A DNA stretch of 64,000 nt, taken from assembly GCA_963575745.1 (NCBI GenBank), contig CAUYUJ010003869.1, forward strand, positions 335,065 to 399,064, written 5' to 3'. Made by a program: the position numbers and the translations under genes. Source of the stretch: Prorocentrum cordatum. Lineage: Eukaryota; Sar; Dinophyceae; Prorocentrales; Prorocentraceae. Of this stretch, positions 44,645 through 54,488 are shown piece after piece. Position 1 is the stretch's first letter. The number at the start of each line of letters is the position of its first letter. The notes under the pieces are model-generated. The model saw only the letters and a list, made by a program, of their open reading frames with translations, was not told the DNA's origin and made no database searches.

Positions 44645-47600
44645 GTTGTCGTCGTCCCACCCGCAACCCGCCCCGTGACCCACCCCGCGACCCACCCCGC
44701 GACCCACCCGTGACCCACCCGCGACCCACCCGCGACCCACCCGCGACCCACCCGCGACCCACCCCGCGACCCACCCCACGACCCACCCCGCGACCCACCC
44801 GCGACCCACCCGCGACCCACCCGCGACCCACCCCGCGACCCACCCGCGACCAACCCGCGACCCAAACCACGTTCAAGGTACAAACCACCATTTTCGGCGC
44901 CTGCGGCGGGCTTTTTTGCATTCGTTCCAGGTGGAGAGCCCGCGACCCACCCCGCGACCAACTCGCGACCAACCCGCGACCCAAACCACGTTCAGGGTAC
45001 AAACCACATTTTTCGGCGCCTGCGGCGGGCATCTTCTGCATTCGTTTCAGGTGGAGAGTCCGCGGCCCACCCGCGACCACGTTCAGGGCACACAGTTTTT
45101 TTCGGCGCCTGCGGCGGGCATCTTTTGCATTCGTTCCCGGTGGAGAACCCGCGGCCCTCCCGCGACCCAAACCACGTTCAGTGTACAAACCAATTTTTTC
45201 GGCGCCTGCGGCGGGCAGCTTTTGCATTCCTTCCAGGTGGAGGTGGAGAACCCGCGACCAAAACCACGTTCACTGAACAAACCTATGCCGCACAAGCGCG
45301 GCAGCGGATTTTTGCATGCCGTCTGAGCCCGCAGCGACCTCTTCAAGCCCCGCGCATCCACACCAGCCCGTCCAGCAACTTTGCCCTGGCGAGTTGCCTT
45401 GATCTGAGAGTTCGGGGAGCGTAAAGTGGAAAAAAGGATTGCGTTGCCGTTATCCTGGGAAAGGAGGGGGAGGCAGGAGGAGTAAAAAGGGGACGAGGAG
45501 GACGCGGAAGAAGAGAGGATGCAAGGAGAATGTGGAGAAAGAGGAGGAGGAGGAGGAGAAGGAGGAGGAGGAGGAGGACGAGGAGGGGAGGAGGGGGAGG
45601 AGGGGGGAGGAGGTGACGAGGAGGGGGGAGAAGGGGAGAGGGGGAGGAGGAGGATGATGGACGACAATGGGAGGACGACGATGGAGGCCGATGAGGGGGA
45701 GGACGACAATGGGAGGACAATGATGGAAGGACGAGGGGTGGAGAGGGAGGACGAGGAAGAAGAGGAGGAGGAGGACGAGGTGGAGGAGGAGGATGACGAT
45801 GACGATGAGGACGAGGACGAGGACGAGGAAGAGGATGAGGATGAGGATGAGGAGGAGGAGGAGGAGGAGGAGGAGGAGGGCGCCATCGACAAGGAAGGTG
45901 GGGGCCACGAGGTCCGCCGGCTCGACGACGCCCGCGTCGCCCGCGCCCGCCCCCTCACTCTTATCCGCAATTGCGGGGTGCTACGTACGGTCAGGGGCTA
46001 AGGTTAAAGGTTAGGGTAAGGGTTAGGTTTAGGGTTAGGGGTGGTAGTGATCGGGTTCTGGAGCCAAGGGGGCGGCGCGGCGAAAGGGGGGAGGGGCGGG
46101 GTCCGAATTTCGAGCTCAAAAGGGGGGACGGGGGGAATCCCCCCCCCCTCTCCTTTTCTGAAGGGGGGGGGGTCCACCGACGACGGATCGGGGATGGGGG
46201 GGGCTTCGCCGACGACGGACCCTGGAAAGGCGGTGGGGGGTCACGGACCCCCCCCCTTGAGGGATCCAGCGGTGCGCCCTCTGAATTCAGAATGTGTGCC
46301 GGTGCAGGGGTTCATGTGTAGTGACGATGTGGTTATTTCGTGGCGCATGTGCGGGGATTCTGGTGCAGAAGCGGTGATGGAAGGACCAGCCGTGACGTCT
46401 CGTTCATCCTGTTTTGGTCGGCGATCCCCGAACATACCTGCAATGAAAAAGCCGCCTGGTGCCCTCTGGACGATCAGGCAAGCGGTATGCAACAACCGTG
46501 GTCGACTGTTTGAGATCATTCTGACATGCTGCGTGCGTGGCCCAAAAATCCTACGTCTTGAGTTTCTCAAGACTGGGCCCCCGCCGGTCTGGATCCTCTC
46601 CCCAAGGCCGGCTCTTCATCCAGAGTCGTTTTTTGACCGTCCTGGGGCCTGACGAGGGCTTTCAGAGGTCGCGAAAATTGTGAAGAGCTTCCGCCTTGAG
46701 TTTCACGAGACGCTGGAGTCAGGGCGGCCAAGAGGGGGGTGATGCCCAGGAAGGGGGGAGGATATCATGACCGGGGCCATGATATCTCCCGAGATTTCAG
46801 GGCCCTTCGTCTTACTTCAAGCGTCCCTTGGCCCCCCACGGGGCCGCGAACATGCCCTGGGCCATGAGTTGCGAACCCCCTTCTTGGACGTCCCACTCTT
46901 GGACGCCCCCGCTGGAGGCCTGGGTGCTGACGTGGTCGGCGATCTGCACATCATTTCGATGTTCCGCGTTCGTGCCGCCTTCGGCTGCGCGCCTCGCCAG
47001 ACGTCCGCCGCTCGGGCTGCCGCCGATCTCGGCATGTTGCTGGTTGGTCTGTGCCTCGAGTTGCAGGTACGGACGGCGAGTCTGCAAAGTCTGCTTCGAT
47101 CGCGCCATCTCCCACTTTCGTTTCTTGAGTCGGCGGCGACATCCGAACCCCACCCTTGCCGATCAACGATTTAGGCAACTGGATGGGCGGCGGGGGTAGG
47201 GTTCGAAATTCGTCGAACACGTGACGAAATCTGAACCCCACCCCGGCCTCCCATCGATTAATCAGGAGAATCGATGGTTGGTGAGGTTAGGGTTCGAATG
47301 TCGCTACTTGAGGTATGGTCAACGAGTCCCTTGTAGGGTCTGCATATATCGCGCCAGCTCCCCCCTTTGGTTTCTTAAGCTTGTGTCCGTGTCGGGGCAA
47401 CAGTCTGCCTACTGCGTGCTGCGTTGCCTGCAGCGCGTCTTCAAAGGCGAGTGCCTCGGAAGCCAACAAAGAGGCGTTTCCACTTCAAAACAATATCGCC
47501 CATGCGTGGTCTGCCTTTTCTCCATCCCGCTCCCCTTTCCCGTCCCCGCTGGGACTTGTGCACGAGTCGAGATTGATGGGCACGAGGGAGTGGATGTCAG

Positions 47601-50600
47601 GTGGTTTACGGACATGGGCTTCGACGGCGTGAAGATCGACGGATGCGGGTCGTCCCACAACGTCTCCTACTACGCCGACCTGTTCAATGCGACTGGTAGG
47701 CCCGTGCGGATCGAGAACTGCCACAACAGCTGGCCCGACTTCTCGACAGGTTCATTCGGTAGCCAATCATGGGAGACTTGCAAAGCATCGTACTTCCGCT
47801 TTTAGCGTGCATTAGCGTCGATTAGCGTCTGGCAATCGATGAGGTAGCGTCGATTTAGCGTCGACTAGCGTCGCTCTAGCGTCGATTCGCAAGAGCCAGT
47901 CAGATGGTATGGGAGCCTCCCAAGAGTTGCCGCAGAAGGCTCGTGCCCCATGCACTTCTTCCGGACCGGCGGGGACATCGGCCCCAGCATGGACAGCATC
48001 CTCACCGAGGCCTACTCCACCATCGACGCCGCCGACCTCCTCGTCCCGAGGTCTGGGCCGGGATGCTGGGCTTATCTGATGGGCCGTCGCCTCCCTTGCC
48101 GCCGTGCATTTCTCTCGCCGCCGCTCCTCCCTCCCTCCCTCCCTCCGTCCGTTCCTCCCTCCTTCCCTCTTTCCCTCCCTCTTCCCTCCTCTCCCTCCCT
48201 CCTCATCATCCTCCCTCCACATTTTTGAGGCTGCGGCCTCCACGCCATGCCCTGATAGGCAAGGGCAGGCCGATCGCCGTGCACTGCGAGGTCGAGTCGT
48301 GCGCCCGTCCTTGCGAGGTGCTCGCTGCCCCCTACAGCAGGTTCGTGTCGTGCCGACCAGCGGCGACCCCGCCGCCAGGGGACAGCTTTGGACGCCGCCG
48401 GCGACCAAGAATCGGTCGATGTTGAACGGTCTGACGTTTCGGAAGCGACCGATCGTTCCAGGTTGAACGATTCCCGCGGTGTCAGGAACCACCGCCGAAG
48501 GCGGCAAGACACGAACCTGTCGCAGCTGCTTGGCGCGGCAGAGAGACGCCACCCGGATGATGATCGTGTGCTGCGGCTTGCGCGTGCCTTGTCGTGTCGC
48601 GGCTTGCTAGAGCGGTGCGTTTCCAGTGCTACTTCGTCGGATCGAGGGGAAGGGAGGAGGCACGGCACGGCGAGGCGTTGAGGACATGCGTCCGAGGAGG
48701 AGGAGGAGGAGGGAAAGGAGGAGGGAAAGGAGGAGGGAAAGGAGGAGGGAAAGGAGGAGGAGGAGGATAAGGAAGAGGGCCCGCGCCACGCTAAGGGCGC
48801 CGCCGCATCCTCGCCCAGGGGGGGGGGGCGGTGGGACCTGACCAGGGGTGGTCGCGGCGTCGTCGAGCCTGGCGCCCCCGAGCCCGGCTCGGGTGGCTCG
48901 CGGGCGGCCCCCGGCGCCCGCCTGGGGCCTCGCGCAGGCGCCAGGTTTGGGGCCCTCGTCGGGTCGGTCGACGGGGCGGGGGGAGTCGGGAAAGGGAGGC
49001 GGCACTCGGGTCACCCGCGGGGGCGCGGAGGTAGTCGCGCTTCGCGGGTCGCGGCCTGGGTCAGAGCGGTTGCCTTTCTCCAAGGGGGCGGCGCGAGAGC
49101 GCGAGTCCGCGACGACAACCGTGCTTCCCGCATCGCGGGGCGCGATGCGCGAAATTAGGCGACCCAGTTGAGGCGGGGGTCTGGCGCCTCGGCGTGGGGG
49201 GGGTCCCCCGACAGCCCGACTCGGGTGGTTCGCGGGGAGCCCCCTTACGCCCGCCTGGGGCCCCGCGCGGGCGCCTTGTCTGTGCCTCATCCGATGCCTT
49301 TGCGCAGTGCCCTCAGGGCTGGAGAGCCCCTGGAGAGCGAACGGCACGTGCGCTTGGCACACGAAGCACGCATCAACATCCGCGTCGGCTTGCTGACTGG
49401 CACCATTGTGCATTTGACGCTCGGCCATCGCCAGGTGTTTGGGGGGCTTCACGCCCCTGGGTCGCGATTAAAGGGGCCCCGCGGTGTCTTGCTTTCGTTG
49501 CCGGGGGGGGGGGGAAACAAATCCGCGTCGGCTTGCTTGCCCGCTCGGTCGGGGATCCCCGGAGAGCCCGGCTCGGAGGACTCGCGGAGGGGCCCGGCGC
49601 CCGCCTGGGGCCCCACGTGGGTGCCAGGCCTGAGGCCCGCGCCGGGGATCCGGGCGGCGGGGCGGGGCCTGAGCGGAGCGGTGCTGTGGCGATTCCGTGG
49701 GCCGTTTCGTTGGGGTTTCGTTTTGCAGCAAGGGCGGAGCGAGGAGAGGATTCGAGGCAGAAAAGCTGTGAAAGCATAAACTTTCGGCGGTTGGCGCGGA
49801 TTTCTTGGATCGGGAAGACAGCACATGGGAGCACGAAGTCGCCGATGCATCGCCGATATCACCGATGCACCGGCGACACATCGGCGATGCGGCGCGATCC
49901 TAAGGCGGCCTCCAAGAACGAACACTGCACACACTGTTTAGTAGGTCGAGCCCTGCGACAGAGCGAGGAGCCAGCAAATCGACGCGGTGTCAAACACCTC
50001 TGCGCGCGCCGACGCCGCGCGAACCTACCGTAACGTATACGTGAGCCGATGGGTGGACGGGGGTGCACGGCACAGAGAGCAAGGGCGCCTTCGAGGGCGC
50101 GAAGTTACTCGCGCTTCGCGCTGCGCGGTTCGGCTCGGTCCTCGCTCCTCCGTCCGACCTCTGCCCGCCTCCCTCCCTCCCCATTCCTTCCTATGCATAC
50201 CTCCTCCCCTCCCTTCGTTCTCCTGCCCTGCCTCCGTCCTACGATTTCGTGCTCTTCGCCCCCTCTTGGTTCTCTCCCTTCTCGTTTCCATGCTGCTCCT
50301 GTTTCCCCTTCTCGGTCTACTTGCCCTGCTTATCCCCATCCTCACTTCACCTCGTCATGTTCCTCCTCCTTCTTCTCCTCCCTCGCCTCCTCCTAATCCT
50401 CCTCAGTCGCATCCTCCAGGAGCGATTGGGAGTCGGTCGTCTTTGGTAATTCGCAAGGTCTGTGTGGGGCCGCGACACGAGTTGTTGTTTGAACCGTTAG
50501 CGGGGGTAGCCAGACCCGCCATCCAACCGAACGCCCCTGGGGGGCGTCTGGCAGACCCGGACATGAGCGAGGTGGGGAACTTCCCGCCAGGGCCTACGCA

Positions 50601-52136
50601 GCACGACGAGGAGCTTTTACTTCGTTCTCCCCCTGCTCCCCCATTGCCCTCCACCGCCTCGTCCTGCTCCTCCGTACTCTCCTCGTTCTTCTCGCCTTCC
50701 TCCTGATTGCTCCTCCCTCATCGTTCCTCCCCACCTGCTCTCTCATCCTGCTCCCTCATTCCTCCCCGCTCCCCCCTCCTACTTCCCCTCCTCATCCTCC
50801 TCCTCATCCCCCCTCTCCTCCTCGACCTCCTGTTTTCTCCTTCGCCTGCTTGTACTTTGTTCTCTTGGAGCGTACCCTGCCTCCTTTGTCATCCACTTTT
50901 CTTTTGCCTTCCCTTTCCATCTTGCCCTCGTCTCCGAGAATCAGAGCGAGATAGAGAGAGAGAGAGAGGCAGTGACAGTCTGCAGCCTCGGTGTTAGCCC
51001 ACCGGCTGACCCACGGGCTGACCCTAGAATGGATCGGAGTAGAATTCGTGGACCTGACGCTACGTCGTGTCAATGCTATCGACGGTAATCGAAGCACCAG
51101 CGATGCTCACCCTCCACACCGACGTCACAACGGCGATTTCGACTGTTCTGTGAAGAGAGCGACGAGGCCAGTCTGTGACACACGTCCTCACGACGGCACC
51201 TGCTGGTCGGCTGTCTTGCTTGCACCCCGCATCCTTACAGCGAGAAGGCACTGCGCTTGCGGGGGGCCCTGCAGGAGCGCTCGCACTGGGGCCTCTGGTG
51301 CGTGATCTCCTCGCCACTCATAGCCAGCTGGCCATCGCCACAGCCGCAGCGCAGGGGGCGCTACGGAGGTCGACGCACAGCGAGCGATTGTGGCCAAAGA
51401 AGAAGCACGGTGGCCACGACCAAGACCTCGCTGGGTCTTGCCGACGACGGTCTCAGTCATGGTCCGTGTCGACCGTCGCTGATTCGCGAGGATGATCTAC
51501 GACGGACGATGACTCGGGTCGTTCTCCGAGTACGTTTTGGGCGACCCACCCGCGACCCACCCCGCGACCCATCCGCGACCCACCCGCGACCCAACAGCGA
51601 CCCACCCCTCGACCCATCCGCGACCCACCCGCGACCCAACCGCGACCCATTTGCGACCGCCCCGCGGCCCACCCGTGACCTACCCACAGTGGTTTAACGG
51701 AAAAATCGGCGCCCGCGGCGGGCTCGTTGTATAATGTGTGAAATGTTGGCGCTAGCGGCGGGCTTCTCCAGAGTCTCGCAGACTGCCATTTTTTGAGGGG
51801 CTACGTATTAGAAGGAAGCCTTGTGACAAAATGGAGTGCCTGTGGATTCCACTGAAAACAATTATTTTGTACAGAATTTGGAGACATCCTTGCGGAATTA
51901 GGAGTGCCTCTGGAATCTACGAGTCCTCCCGAAGAGGAGAAGAAGGAGGAGGACGATGAATATGATGATGATGAGGAGGAGGAGGAGGAGGATTATGAAA
52001 ATGATGTTGATGATGATGATATTGATGATATTGATGATATTGATGATATTGATGATATTGATGATATTGATGATGATGATGATGATGATGATGCTGATGA
52101 TGATGATGATGCTGATGCTGATGCTGATGCTGATGC

Positions 52137-52223
<87 letters not shown>

Positions 52224-54000
52224 GGAGGAGGAGGAGGAGGAGGAGGAGGAGGAGGAGGTGACGTGCTTTGGGGATCGGGACGCGCATAGAAACACGGGCG
52301 GCGTCCTCCTGAAGCAGTTTGTTTGAGGCGTGGGACAGGGTGGATGCAGTGCAGTTGGAGGCGCTGTGGCATGGGGGCGCTGTAGCATGGTACCATGGCG
52401 TTTCATGGCACGAGCGCTTGCCTTTTTCTTGCCCATTCCCATTCTGCAGTGCACACTAAGATGCGCACGTCCGCTGATGCTCCGGCCCGCACGACGGAAA
52501 CAAGGAGGAAGAGGAGGAGGAGGAGGATGAGGAAGAAGGAAGGAAAAACATCGCATTAGCTTATCAACACTACCCTTGCGTGGTGTTCAGCTGTCCGCAG
52601 CAAGCCTCACCTACATGATTTAACTACTTGTCTTGTGCGCGCAGGCGTTGTGGTGTGCACCAGCGCTGTGTTGCACGCGGCTGCTGCAGTGTACACGTTC
52701 GCTGTGGTGTACACAGGCGCTGTGGTGAACGCAAGCACTGTGGCGTACACGGCGTTGCGTTGCGGTGTACGCACGCGCTGTGGTGTGCACGCGCGCTGTG
52801 GTGCACGCGAGCACTGTGGTGCACACAAGCGCTATGGTGCACATCGCCACCGACATGCTGCTCCTGCTTGGATTCGGTCATCCCTAGACATTCCCGGACG
52901 CCGCCGGCGCGAAACCTGACGCCACCTAGGGGGGGGGCGGCGCTGGTGACGGCCGCTATCGCGGAACATGGAGCGACGAGGAGGAAAAGGAGAAGGAGAA
53001 GGAGGAGGAGGAGGAGGAGGAGGAGGAGGAGAAGGAGGAGGAGTACGAGGACGAGGACGAGGACGAGGAGGAAAGAGGAGGACGAGGAGGAGAAGGAGGA
53101 GGGGGAGGGGGAGGAGAGGGAGACGAGAGGAGGAGGAGGAGGAGGTTTGAGGAGAGGGGGAGGAAGAAGAGGAGGAGGAGTAGAGGGGAGGAAGAGAGAG
53201 GAGGAAGAAGGGAGGAGGAGGAGGGGGAGGAAGAGGAGGAGGAGGAGGGGGAGGAGGAGGTGGAACGAGGAGAGAGAAGCGAGGAGCGAGGAACAAGGAG
53301 GAGGAGGAGGAAGAGGAGGAGGAGGAGGAGGTGGAACGAGGAGCGAGGAGCGAGGAGCGATGGTGATGAGGAGGAGGAGGAGGTGGAGGAATAGGAATAG
53401 AGAGTATATACCAGGAGGAATACCAGGAGGAGGAGGAGGAGGCGGAGGAGGAAGAGGACGAGGAGGAGGAGGAGGAGCAGGAGCAGGAGCAGGAGCAGGA
53501 GGAGGAGGAGCAGGAGCAGGAGCAGGAGGAACGAGAAGAAGCGAGCAGCAGCGAGGAGCAGCGAGGAGGGAGGAGAGGGAGGCGTAGAGGGAGGAGGGCC
53601 ATGAGGAGCCCCCTCGTCGTCCTCCTCCCTCCTTCCGCCGCCTCCCTCCCTCCGTCTTCTTCCCTCAACCCTCCCTGCCCGGCTCCTCGTCGTTTTTCTC
53701 CCCTCTCCTTCGATCCTCACTTCCTTATTCCTCCTTCCCTCCTTCGCCCTGCCTCCCCGTTACTATCTCTCTCTTGCTCTCTCTTCTTTTTTTTGTTATT
53801 TCTCCCTCTCTCTCTCTCTCTCTTTCTCCTCTAGATAGGTCCAGAGACGGCCGACTCTTGGCAGCTGGGCCCGCTGGCATTTGAGGGGGCCAGTCAAGCG
53901 CGGAGCGACAGGAGGAGAAGGTCTTTGTCCTGCTCCGCATCCTTCTCATTCTCGTCCTCCTAGGAGGATGATGCTGTGGTGTTGATCGTGATGGTAATCG

Positions 54001-54053
<53 letters not shown>

Positions 54054-54453
54054 GTGATGGTGATGGTGATGGTGATGGTGATGGTGATGGTGATGATGAT
54101 GATGATGAGGAGGAGGAGGAGGAGGATGAGGATGAGGATGAGGATGAGGATGAGGATGATGATGCCGATGCTGATGCTGATGCTGATGATGATGATGATG
54201 CTGATGATGCTGATGATGCTGATGATGATGATGGTGGTGGTGATGATGATGACGATGATGCTGCTGATGATGATGACGATGAAACTGATGAATTTGTTGT
54301 TGATGATGACGATGATGATGAGGATGATGATGGCGATGCTGATTATAATACTCATAATAAGTATGATTGTGATGATGATTATGAATACGATATGTTGATG
54401 ACTATGGCGATAGGACGATGAGGATGATGAAGATGATGCTGATGATGATGGTA

Positions 54454-54488
<35 letters not shown>

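Noticed and set aside
47064-47108. Minus-strand MARSKQTLQT, recalling the histone H3 start
   Set aside because: The likeness stops after about eight residues and the following sequence has no H3 character.
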